From: Candolleomyces eurysporus
Taxonomy: Eukaryota; Basidiomycota; Agaricomycetes; Agaricales; Psathyrellaceae
Length of the DNA stretch: 64,000 nt
Direction of reading: 5' to 3'
Assembly (NCBI GenBank): GCA_027579435.1
Contig: JANBPK010001219.1
Coordinates: 1-64,000, forward strand
Each line of letters begins with the position of its first letter. Position 1 is the stretch's first letter. The notes beneath the pieces were generated by a model. It worked only from the letters and a program-made list of their open reading frames with translations. It was not told where the DNA came from and made no database searches. Positions 1-10,448 of this stretch are shown here, piece by piece. The translations under genes were made by a program, and so were the position numbers.

Positions 1-335
1 GGATCGACAATCAGGTTCTCGAAGCCATCGGCTACTTCACGAAGACTTCCGCTTAGCAATGTCAGGGCGAATTCCCTTGTAATATGCATGACTCCCGCTG
101 ATATCGTCCCTCGCCAGGTCAGGCATATCAGGTAGCTTTGATTCTACTTGTAGCTGTTTCAGATACGTTCACAAGGTCTTCACGAACTTAAAGTACCGTT
201 GTAGAACCGTCTTACTCGTCTATCTTGTCTCTTGCTAGGTAGTCTGCTTAGTTGGCAACCAGGGAAAGCTCCAACTCTATAGTTTCCCACTTCACGAAGA
301 TCTTCTGTATGCACGAGTCGGTTCACGAACATTAA

Positions 336-1768
336 GAGCAAGTTCGCGAATTTTATAGGGTGTTTGCGCAGGCGGCGCATCATCGGCTGTGTTCGAAAAG
401 GAAATTTTGCGAAGAGATTGCTCGTCACGAGTGCAAGGCAGCCCGCATACGCGCCATTCGCGCCCGAATTAACGCATCGAAGGAGACCAAAAAGAAAGAG
501 ATCGAAGAGCAGCGGAGAGCAGCCAGGGTAGCCGACATCCACCATTACATTGGCACTAATCAAAATTACCCGATCTCCCTCTCGTCCCTCTCTCCTCTTT
601 ACAATTCAGAGGCCAGCGATGTCGAAGCCGATCCGCTAGGGAAGGTAATTTGTTCCCGATCCATCCAGTGTCTTCAAACTGAAGTTCTACTGCAGACTTT
701 CCTCCCAGACCTGAGGGAGCACCTTCTCCCCAGAATCGCCTCAGCCTTAAGGGCGCGCCACCAGGAGCAAGGAGCTCAAGACGCAATCCCCTCCTTAGAT
801 CCCTCGTATCTTGCGTTCAAGGATAGTCGAATCTTCTCCCACAAGATCATGAGGGTCAAATATACCACCTACGATGTACGGAGGGACGAAGACGTTATAC
901 ATGTCAACTCTGACGTTTGCAACATCATGATTCCAAATCCCCATTACGGCGATGATCCTCTCGCAAACCACCCTTACCTCTATGCTCGCATTCTAGGAAT
1001 CTACCACGCCAACATTTATTATGTCGGAGAATCCGTTTCAGGAATACATGATTATACTCCAATTCGGATGGAATTTCTACAGGTTCGATGGTATTCAAGT
1101 TCTACCAACCCCAAGAATTCACTCGGCCCGACATCTGCCTCCCTTCCTGAGCTCGATACTGTATTTTTCCCGCCAGTAACCTCTCCTGAGGCAACCTCAT
1201 TTATCAACCCTAGTATCGTCCTTCGAGCGTCACACATAATTCCCCGCTTTCGCAAAGGTCGGGCATACAAAGACGGTCAGGGGAAATCAGAGATGGCGGA
1301 TGATGGAATGGATTGGAAGGAGTACTACGTGAACAGGTGAGTTTGTTTAATCAATACACAATCGGAGACGCAACTGACATGCTTCCAAGGTTTGTCGACT
1401 GCGACATGTACATGCGTTATCAAATCGGCTTCGGAGTTGGACATTGGACCGAAGGGCAGCCTCCCCATGGTCGACGCTCACCCTCGCAAAAGCAATCAGA
1501 AGTTGTCGAACCTCGTTCCGAATCTCTCCCCCGGCCTCCCCAACCCGGTCAAGAGCTCACCAGTACCGCTTCCCCAGACAATTCAAGACCACAAGGGCTC
1601 GATATCGAGGAAGAACCTCCACAATTTCATGACTCAGATGGCGAGGGGAGCGATAGTGAGGGGAGCGATGACGAAAGGAGCGACAGCGACAGCGATGCTG
1701 ACCCAGAGGGTGAAAGTGATGAAGTCGATACACTAGATGACGACGAGGTCGAGATGCATGGGTATTGA
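336..1768 (+). CDS. Transposon-companion protein (Plavaka/KDZ-type), 5'-incomplete
   Basis: Two exons: about 336-1336 and 1390-1768, joined by a 53-nt GTGAGT...CAAG intron that splits an Arg codon. The spliced frame reads YYVNR-FVDCDMYMRY across the junction. From memory, this C-terminal signature (TTYDVRR, YARILGIYHANIYYVG, YTPIRMEFLQVRWY, ASHIIPRFRKGRAY, YYVNRFVDCDMYMRY) belongs to a high-copy Agaricomycete protein associated with Plavaka-type (CACTA-like) DNA transposons; biochemical function is unknown. The N-terminal part is basic and helical (CEEIARHECKAARIRAIRAR). The tail is very acidic (Asp/Glu/Ser repeats, 1630-1760). No ATG is convincing at the 5' end. An in-frame TAA lies at 333-335, so an upstream exon with an acceptor near 335 is likely and the element probably begins outside the window. 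No transposase domain is visible here. Confidence 0.6.
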
Positions 1769-1918
1769 CGTTGTAGACTTGTATACTTGTACAACTTGAA
1801 TGACGAAAGCCAATCTAATTTTTGCGAGAGGAGGGTCCAATGAAGGTCGAATGGGTACACGAAGCTTAACTTGCCTGTCAGAGTTTGCCGAAAGATCTAC
1901 CTTCCCTCGAAAACCTGT

Positions 1919-2240
1919 CGCTTAAAGCTGTTCCAGGAATCCGTGATTATACTCCAACTCGGATGGAGTTTCTATGCGGTATTCGAGCTCTACCAATCCT
2001 ACGAATCCACTTGCCTCAACGTCCGCCTCCCTTCCCGAGCTCGATGCTGTCTTTTTCCCCCCAATAAACAGTCCTGATGCAACCTCATTTATTGATCCCA
2101 GTGTTGTTCTTCGTGTGTCACATATAATTCCCCGCTTTCGCAAAGGTCGGGCATACGAAAACGGTCAAGGAAAACCAGAGATGGCAGGGGATGGATTGGA
2201 CTGGAAGGAGTATTACATGAATCAGATTATACAAGAATAA
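1919..2240 (+). pseudogene. Truncated tandem copy of the transposon-companion gene
   Basis: This stretch repeats the end of exon 1 of the preceding gene (about 1030-1336). It keeps IRDYTPTRMEFL, the Pro/Ser-rich linker ending in LPELDAVFFPP, SHIIPRFRKGRAY and DWKEYYMNQ. The reading frame shifts near 1970 and a stop follows at 2240, where the parent gene has its splice donor. It lacks the acidic second exon. It looks like a partial tandem duplication, now non-functional. Confidence 0.7.
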
Positions 2241-2747
2241 GGCACTAATTCATTCCTAAAATAGTTCCCTGCGGACATGTTCAACCCCCTGACCGGACTT
2301 CTCGGCATTGCGCTCATATATAAAGAGCTGCAACCACCCAGGCACCTTTCAATACCCTCCACCCTCTTTGTCTCACCCCATTTAAATGTCCTGCCCATGC
2401 GGCCTTCTCCCGGTGCGTCTGCGCTTTCCTGCTCAGTTAGTTGACTATCCACTGAGCTTTTGCCGCCTCAGGTCGTTGATCACATAGCTCGACAACTGGC
2501 TCGCTCATCCTAATCCAGCGCCACTTGTTACCTACGAATCGGATGCGCTCATCATCAGCTGTGGAAGGGTGCATTGAGTTTCCCTCTACCGTGCTCTGAC
2601 ACTGATGCCTTATAAACAAGGTGAATGATGGCCAACAATAGCTAAGTTTCCGGTGAGTTTGAGTTATTTTGTTGTGAATTCGACGTTGATTCCGAGTCAT
2701 CTCCACAGGCTTCCTGGTGGGTCGCTCACCCTATCCATCGCAGTGCC

Positions 2748-2940
2748 GGTTCCACCTTGGCCATCGTCCACTATCAGAGGAAGGTGTGTAGATTTCTCTT
2801 CATTTCTGGCCTGTCATTCATGACATATGCATAGGGTCGACGATGAATGGTGACGGCTAAGCCCGGGTAGGTCTCAGTCACTACCTAACGGAATTACATA
2901 TTTATTCACAATCACCCCCACAGGTTCCCTTCTACTTACC
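2748..2940 (+). repeat. Direct repeat, copy 1 (~195 bp)
   Basis: Begins GGTTCCACCTTGGCCATCGTC and ends TTCCCTTCTACTTACCACC. Matches 2945-3159 along its whole length with scattered substitutions and small indels. Both copies contain TGACATATGCATAGGGTCGA and GGAATTACATATTTATTCAC. No coding potential; nature unknown. Confidence 0.8.
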
Positions 2941-2944
2941 ACCT

Positions 2945-3159
2945 GGTTCCACCTCAGCCATCGTCCGCTATCCAGAGGGGGGGTGTAGAGGTGTGTAGAG
3001 TTTGAGTTCCCTTCATTTTTGGCCTATCATTTATGACATATGCATAGGGTCGACGACGAACGGTGACAGCTCAGCCCGGGTAGGTCTGGGTCACTACCCA
3101 ACGGAATTACATATTTATTCACAAAAANCGCCCCCACAGGTTCCCTTCTACTTACCACC
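2945..3159 (+). repeat. Direct repeat, copy 2 (~215 bp)
   Basis: Second copy of the preceding repeat, starting four bases after it. It is slightly longer because of an extra G-rich GTGTAGAG duplication near 2980-3000. The N at 3127 follows an A run and is probably a homopolymer length error. Confidence 0.8.
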
Positions 3160-5177
3160 CTGTTGATGTGCCACTCTTTCCTAGCCTGGTTCAATTTTCA
3201 CGTCGTCAGGAATACAGCTTGTTTTTAACTACTGTAGGATTAGTGGTTTCCTTGTATCCTTTTCCATCGTTACGTAGCCCAATCGCTATCATTGAATTTG
3301 AATGTCGGAACGTGTGGCGAACGGTTCAACATCGTGTCCTTGACAAAGCGAACTGATCACATTAAACTATGAATAGCAAGGCAGACCTGTAAGGATTGAA
3401 GGGTTGGAGCCTTGTTCAATTCGAACCGTCATAATGAACTCTGTGCGTGTGCGTGTCCATCTCAGGTCGGCGTTGGCCAATAGTCTCTATCACACCTCTT
3501 GACTCTGCCTCAATTTCGCGTTGGTCCTGTTGTCGTTGATTTTTGACTTGATTTGGGGATCTGAGTTCATCTGTTTTCGCGAAATCAGGTTTGAACGTAC
3601 CGAATCCCAAAATCAATTTGATCCGCAACCTGGAAATCGGCCATTTGTGAACCACGTACTCCGCTGTTAGCTCACCCTTTCACTGTTTGGGTTTGGCACT
3701 CGGTTGGTGAAGAAGAGCGTCCCAGTCTCTTGGAAAAGGCCTACCAACAAGCCTTTTTGTCCATCTCCCAGAGGCAAGTTAAAGGCAAACAGGCCTGCAT
3801 CCGGCATTCAATATGAACTTGCCAGCTGGTAAGATGCTGATACTACCAGGCATAGCACATCTATCAGAGTGAATGATCTGATGGTCATGGCCACATCTGT
3901 GTCCTCTGACAACGCGCAATGTATAGCACGGCACCGCGTGGAGTACCAGCAGAACATTGAATAATAGGTGCACCCCATTGCTCCAGAGCCATGAATACAT
4001 TCTCTTCGCTCGCTACACGACTCCGGGCACATACATACCAAGAAAGGTCACTCAGATCCTCCCCAATTCGTGGGCGGCCGTTGGGATGGGCCCGGTGTCA
4101 GCTAGCTCCGAAATTCCTGTACTCGAGGGGGGTCGAGGAGTGTAGCCACAGCCATAAGGAAGGTAGGTGGCATCATATCCCTAGCCCCTAGCCTCCCACT
4201 ACTGTGGCCAATAAGTTATAAAAAAAAAATTATTATTTTANGTCCAAGGTCGAGGGGTATGTCTTACTGTGTGTGCAACTCTTCCAATCTTCAGGGATCA
4301 CGGTCCGAGAAGTCACTGGACAGCTATGGCTTAAGCTGCAGTCATTCAATAACAGAGCAAAACTATCATTGGAGCAGCTGTCTCGTAAGAGCCGCAGTCA
4401 CTCTAGGCGCGACCCCGANGGTGCATGATCCTCCACCCTGAGCCGCTGGCGCAGCTGCCCTGGCAGGTCCAAACCAAACGCAATCCTGCAACCCTTTGCG
4501 TGCACCGACAGGAAGGTGGCGGTCTGTTTGTTCAATCATCAGCCCNAATGTACGATAGCGATACCTACTACTAAAAGTTCAGACTAAACGCTACCGCCTG
4601 AGATAATGTTTGCACCAGGTCAAGTCCCTTACAAGGTCATGTCTGGTTGGGCTTCGCTCAGGGGATCACTTGAGGCTCTGCGAACCGCGAGACGAAAATG
4701 GCTTCCAGTCCTCAACTTGGGATGCATTAGTCAGGATATATACCAGGTCACAATATCCCTCTACAAACGTAAGAGTTGAAGCCCCCGGACACGAATACGC
4801 CATCTCTGCCAGGTATACCCTGCCATTATCTAGCTTTCTATGGCCTGCCAAGATGAATTGCCAGAATGGCGGAGATTGATGATCATTCATTGATGATATT
4901 CCCTTATCTGGCCTTATCTAACTCTCATAGAACTAGTGATGAATTGATGGGTGGGCGGGATCTAGACACTGGGTCGTTTGCAGCCTTCAAGCCAAGCTCT
5001 CCTCAAGTCTGCCTTTTTTTCCAGGTGCATTATGGTCTCTTTACGATACTTGGATAGTTGCTCAATCTTCTCTAACAAAATCAGGCTCATGTTGCACTCG
5101 ATTCCGAGGCCAAGGTTAGGCTAGAGGTCTCCATGTCTCTTTGAACTTGATTCACTTCAAGTTCCGAACGGGATGTT

Positions 5178-5189
5178 ATCGATATCGAT
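5178..5189. promoter_or_regulatory. Conserved palindrome ATCGATATCGAT upstream of paralogue A
   Basis: Perfect 12-bp palindrome, 153 nt before the proposed ATG. The same 12-mer is present upstream of all five array members, followed each time by a GGAATCT- or AGAATCT-like block. It could be a binding site for a dimeric factor; this is inference from conservation alone. Confidence 0.45.
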
Positions 5190-5342
5190 AGAATCTCTTC
5201 AAAACGGTGAACCTTATTTGCCAGATGCCACATGATGATCGTAGACTCAACTCGAGGCAGGTCGTTCAACCCGTCGGATGACCAATTCCACTGTTCTGTT
5301 ACCTTCGTGAAGCACCTACTTGGCTTGAACCTTGCTTACCCC

Positions 5343-7846
5343 ATGACCCAAGAGATAGCCCGGGACACGATTACTGAAGAGACCGGGAACGTCATGCAGG
5401 GCTCAGGACAGGGAGAGGACAACGCTACAACGTCAGTCGACCACTCGAAGGCCACCGTGGACTCAGGAAGCTCGGGGTGGGAGCAGGATTTCGACCGGCT
5501 AAGGGCCAGAATGTCGACCCAATTGAAGGCTTGGGAGGATTCTCAAAGGGTGCGTCGAATTCCAACGCTTTATGTCTTAACCTCACCATCTTTTCTGCAG
5601 TCCTCAGTTACGAAGCAACTTGAATCTTTCAGAACGCAGCAAGAACTTCAGATCCTGAAAAGCATCCGGTCTGAAGCGCTCGAAGCTCAGACCAGACTCG
5701 ATAACCAAGCCGAAGAATTGCAAAACGCTCTGGATATCTGTCGGAAGGAGTGGGAGGAGATGTCCAAGGAATGCCAGACTCTCCGAGCTCGCGAACGCCA
5801 ACTGGCCGAAGACCTGAGCGAGACTCGGTTGGCGCTAACCCGTCAAACGCTGGACCACCAGGCGGATAAGGTCAAGCTCCTGGAAGAGTTGAACACGGCC
5901 AAATCCGCCCTCCAGCTACATCAGATCAAAGTGTTAGAGGAGAAGAATGCTGCCAGGTCCGCTCAGGTCAAGCCATTAGAAGAACCGAGCACCGCGAGCG
6001 ATGGCCCGGCGGAGACGACAGCCGGGGTGAACGTCGCGAAGATGAAGAAGCTTGAGAATGATGAATTCGATGGCTCGGAGATTGCATCCGATGGAGAGGC
6101 CCATACAGAGGAGACAGCTTCTCAGAAGGAGTTAAGGGTGCAGGAATTAGGACGCATGGGTCCAATTAACGAAGGGCCGCCAGATGTTGTCGTTCCACGG
6201 CCTCCTCAGGCAGGGGGNTATCGAGCCTCTCCAAGAGCCGCGACGAAGATGGGAAACGTTGACTTGGACGAACCAAGAAACGTACAATATCGAAGATTCT
6301 TGCAGTGCATATCAGCTAGCTAGGGGAATGTTCATCAAGAGGTCCACAGACGGAAGCATGCTCATCTTGCAGCTCCCAACTTCCAGAGCCCCCGTATATC
6401 GGGCCATCACCCACTGCAACCTTAACACAAAGATTTTTGGATTTGCCTCTGATGCAAGCCAAGACCTTCTCGTGTTTTACGGTTGCGATAGTGAGTGAGT
6501 CCATTTGATTTATCCCAACACATTATCTGTCAGCTTAACGAGTGACGATCATGACAGGTCAGTATGGATTGCGATGCACTCGGCAACCAGTTCCAAACCC
6601 GCACCACACCCCGGGGCTACCAGACAGATTCTCCAGGTTCAAAAAANGGCGATATACCCTTTGGAGTGGCGGTTGTGGACGTGGGAGTGAGGGTGCTTCA
6701 AACGATCCAAAGGATTATACACTCAAAATCGCCGGAGATTTCGTCGGAATGCTAATCTATAGCCCGGGGACTCTTTTGTCGCGACTGCTGGTATGGAACT
6801 GGAAGATTGGCACGCTCATTGGGGTGCGTGTTGCGTCATCTCATTGCCACAATCTCTTATCATGTTGCAGGACACGCTTGGGCCCGAGGGTCAGGGTCAC
6901 TCGTTCGGCGCCTACGAGTTCTCGTTCGTCTCTCCGACGTTGTTCCATGTGATGATGCTTGCCAATGGTGTTGGAAGCATTGATCTTTACTCTATCAATC
7001 CAGCGAGTATTACCCCAGCAGGATTCACATATGTTGCTTCACTACTTCTTCCTCCTGTCAACCAGGGTGTTGAAATCGTCCCAGTTCGATACAACGAGTC
7101 CTTACAAACCAATGGCTCTCCAAATCACTTTGGTACCTCCCATCTCAGCGTCCTGCAGATCAAATACACCACACAGTTTGGGTTCTACAGCTCTGAACAG
7201 TTCCAGTTAGTAGTCCCCACTTCGGTTTTCATCGACTATTGGAATGAATCGCAGAGTGGAACTCTTGGCCTCTCAACAACTGTGCAATGGAACAATTGGG
7301 GTCCGTCCAAAACACGGTGGATTCCTGGCAGGCCGCTGATCCCTCAGAGTCTATTCGACTCGAGACCTGAGAACCTATGGACGAGGTACCAGTGCACGTG
7401 GCTTTAGTATCTTAATGGACTTACTGACCAGGCTTTTTGCATAGATATCTTTGTGGCCAACGGGTCTTGGCTCTCCCCTCTGAAAGCCCTGGTATCGAAG
7501 TCCTTGATTTCGATTTCGATCCAACTTCTCCCCCAGTAAACCTAGATCCCGGTCTTCAGCAAGATATTTGTATCGACAGCACTGTCATTCCAGCTGGAAA
7601 CGTATTCAGTGACGACGTCATATCCTCCCTCCCATACATAAAGTCAACCTGGCGCGGAGCCCTGAATGAGGATTTCGCTGGCTTTGCGATTGACGAAGAA
7701 CGGATTATTGCGATATCGGTGAGTAACATTGTTGCCCCTCTGACCTCTGAAGCGTACTTAGAATTTCATTACGCCTTTCTGTGTTACAGGTTGAAGGATC
7801 TGGAAGCGACCGACGAATCAGCAAGTTGACGACGATGACGTTCTAA
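5343..7846 (+). CDS. Array paralogue A: coiled-coil plus F-box-type propeller-like protein
   Basis: Exons: 5343-5549, 5601-6494, 6558-6823, 6871-7385, 7445-7718, 7790-7846. Ns at 6218 and 6647 each follow a homopolymer; dropping one base at each gives 736 codons plus stop. The start is MTQEIARDTITE, the ATG shared by A, B and C. Residues about 50-240 form a charged coiled coil ending in KLLEELNTAKSA-type repeats, then an acidic linker. From RRRWETLTWTN onward the protein resembles, from memory, the C-terminal region of Agaricomycete F-box proteins: AYQLARGMFIKR, DASQDLL, LLVWNWKIGTL, FDSRPENLW, RYLCGQRVLALP, LDFDFDP, SSLPYIK. The usual N-terminal F-box is absent. Function is unknown; an intracellular binding role is inference. 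Confidence 0.75.
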
Positions 7847-8811
7847 ACCTAAATTTTTGAATGAATGCCCCTTGCTTCCGACTCCCCTTTGTCTTTTCAC
7901 AAATCGTTTGCATTCCCTCCTTGGTTTGTTCGTGAGCTTCTGCTCGTCCAGATGTATGCTATTTAGCCAGACAGGAAACATATCATAGGTGATTGAACAG
8001 TTTGCCCAATCGACGCGCCTTTCATTTATCGACAACGATCCTCTCGACGTGTTGACAGCTTATGCTCTACAAACTCGTGCTTCCTTGACTCAGGACCTGC
8101 CCAGGATATATATCGAGAATGAGGACCACGAATAAAGACTCGCTGTCCGTTCATTTTCCCTTCTCTTCTCCCCTTGCATGCGCTTCAAGTTTGCCATCCT
8201 TCGCGATATCCCTCCGGGTCCCGCATTTCAGAAGCTCCGCCAAAGGCTGACATGACGGGCTCGGGGCTTTCTCCTTACTTCTTCAGAGTCATGCAAGGGC
8301 CATTCCGAGTCTATTGGTGGGTCCATCCTCGCTCTCAGAGATCCTGGGGAAACAAACGTCTGTGGAAAGCCTGGGTGAGCGTGAAGTATTCCGCCCTGTG
8401 GTCATTCTCAGAGCAAATCCAACGCCAAGACGGTTCTTGGGGCTGGTATTCAAGTTCGAGAGCTCAATTCCGAGCAACGCTGACCTCGCCCTTTCCAGTT
8501 GAGTGCACGTCAATGGGCTGAAGCTATAATCTGGGATCAGAAACACTACCAAGAAAAAGACTGTAAATGTGGTCACACCAGCCACCGCGCAAACGATTGT
8601 TCAAACAAAACTACATCAGCGACCAGGGATGGAAGGCTGGCGGATTAAAGATAAAAAACTAGATTTATTGAAAACGATAGGATCCAGGGCTCAGTCCCAG
8701 CCGAATTTGTTCGGTAGGTGACAACGCGGGGCGAATCTCCACCCGTCCATCTGCTGCGCTCTCTCCTGCCTCTCTGCACTAACCAAAAGGACTACTTCAT
8801 TCCATCGATGC
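7847..8811 (+). other. 3' flank of paralogue A, duplicated after paralogue E
   Basis: No gene is supported. The first ~280 bp contain a block beginning TTGAACAGTTTGCCCAATCG that recurs after all five paralogues and looks like shared 3' intergenic sequence. From about 8150 to 8690 the sequence matches 21960-22550 downstream of paralogue E. A short ATGACGGGCTC ORF start is shared by both copies, but the frame is not conserved after about 20 codons. Confidence 0.5.
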
Positions 8812-9434
8812 TGTCTACACCTCGGTAATGAGTTTGGTGAGAACTGGGGGATGAACGAGTCAGTGAAACGAAAAAATACGGCATGAAGCATGGAAAGATG
8901 AGAAGTGCGTCATAGGTCCTGTTCTGGAGCTTGGCAGAGCAAGGCTGTACGAAAGGGTATAAAGAAGAAAGAGAAGGCGCAATCATGAACCGAGGCATTA
9001 CTATGCACCGATGTTGTTGATGTCGAGTTGGTAGATAGGGGTCGTTGCGGTCAGAATGCGCAGACCTCAGGTCGCGATTCTGCCGATGAAAGGGAACTTT
9101 TGTGTGTGGAAGTGGCCAACGAGACCTCATCAAACTATATCTACAGAAATAACCAGATGTAAGAGCCGACTGAGAAGAGAAATAAAGAATCACACACCTC
9201 AAGATGGACAACGAAAGCCTACGCAAACTACCGACGGTGGGGAAGTTTCAATTGCTTGTTACGGAAGTACCAGTGGGCAGAGGTACGAGTGGTGCTGAAT
9301 ACTACGTTCAAGGACCCAATGGCGAGATCTGTGCGAGGACGAGGGAGGAGGAAAGGTAGTTGCGTTGTTTGCGCCGCCCTTTGGAGTCGTCGGTGATACA
9401 TGGCCTCATTCATACATTTTCTAAGCAGAAAGCT
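8812..9434 (-). pseudogene. Truncated SDH4 pseudogene (exons 3-5 only)
   Basis: Reverse-strand sequence matches exons 3, 4 and 5 of the intact SDH4 at 22662-23514. Recognisable pieces are PKGGANNATTFPPPS, HWVLERS and a decayed LTKLITEV C-terminus. Indels near 9240-9300 break the frame and create an in-frame stop, and bases are missing near the exon 3 end. Similarity stops at about 9434, inside what is intron 2 of the real gene, so exons 1-2 are absent. It is a duplication by-product trapped between array members A and B. Confidence 0.85.
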
Positions 9435-9960
9435 ATGGCTCAGTATAGCATCCGAATATCTGGATCGTCGAGCTATTTTGGGGGAAAAAGCAACGACGCA
9501 ACATGAGTGAGAATTGCTGCAACACATGACAGGTCGACAGAGCAATCATTATGACCCCTTTTTCACTGAGGTTGTTATATAGAGCAAAATCGGTGAAAAC
9601 GAACGAAAAGGCGTATGAATATGGCGACAAGGGGTATTCGTTTGAGCCCTGAAGAAGCAAAAATGAGGTTCCATAGGAATGAGCCCGAATAGCAGCACTC
9701 ACCCCGACAAGTTTGCCCGCCTTCTGGTTCCATACCAACAGGTCCTAGTACAGATGAAAGCGTTGCGAAGGAAAGCGTGGATGTGGCTGCTTTGGGGTGT
9801 GGCTCAGAGTACTGCCGGACAGCGAGTGAGCCCTGACGCTCGCTCTTCTTCGATCATACGACCATAGCGCGATTAGGGTGGAAATTCAATAGAAAAATGA
9901 CGGATTTTCGGAATGCACTCACCCAGGCTTTCCATCTTAGATGGTGGAGAGCAGGTTTCA
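9435..9960 (-). pseudogene. Relic of an F-box-type propeller gene
   Basis: On the reverse strand, LLVWNQKAGKLVG is followed by a plausible GTGAGT...CAG intron and then SYAFSFVFTDF. This matches LLVWNWKIGTLIG-intron-YEFSFVSPTLF of the array genes, in the opposite orientation. Stops and frame breaks surround it (for example a TAG just before the LLVWN motif). It is a separate, older family member or a cousin, not one of A-E. Confidence 0.5.
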
Positions 9961-10280
9961 GTCGGCTGCTCCTCGAGGTCGGCATGCAAAGTTGCGGGTG
10001 GGTATGACATCATCGACACGAACACTGGTCCGGTTCAGGCAATCGATGGCGGGGATCTAGACCGTCCAACTCTGGGTCGTTTGCGGTGTTCAAGCCAAGT
10101 TCAAGCTCTCCTCGAATCTGCCTTCGTTTCCAGGTGCATTGCGGTCTCTTTACGATCCTTGGATATTCCCTCAATCTCCTTTAACAAAATCAGGCTCATG
10201 TCGCACTCGATTCCGAGGCCAAAATTAGGCTAGAGGTCTCTATGTCTCATTGAACTTGATTCACTTCCGAACGGGATGTT

Positions 10281-10292
10281 ATCGATATCGAT
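10281..10292. promoter_or_regulatory. Conserved palindrome ATCGATATCGAT upstream of paralogue B
   Basis: Same 12-bp palindrome, 156 nt before the ATG. About 230 bp of sequence before it also matches the region upstream of A. Confidence 0.45.
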
Positions 10293-10448
10293 GGAATCTC
10301 TTCAAAAAAACCGTGAACCTTATTTGCCGACTGCCATATGATGACCGTGGACCAGACTCGAGGCAGGTCGTTCAATCCGTCGGATGACCAATTCCATTGT
10401 TCTGTTACCTTCGTGAAGCACCTGCCCGGCTCGAACCTCGCTTACCCC

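Larger units (their letters stand above)
2241..5177. other. Gene-poor region upstream of the array
   Basis: I find no supportable gene. Contents are a TATA-like stretch (CATATATAAAGAG, about 2313-2325), the direct repeat pair at 2748-3159 annotated separately, an A-rich run at 4220-4230, and several homopolymer-associated Ns. From about 4950 onward the sequence matches the region upstream of paralogue B (about 10050-10280), so it is part of the duplicated promoter unit. ORFs here are short, lie on both strands and have no recognisable domain. Confidence 0.5.

Noticed and set aside
5232..5342. Upstream ATG of paralogues A and B (MMIVDSTRGRSF) as the true start
   Set aside because: The extension is not kept in C, D or E, where the homologous sequence lacks that frame; the MTQE start fits A-C better.
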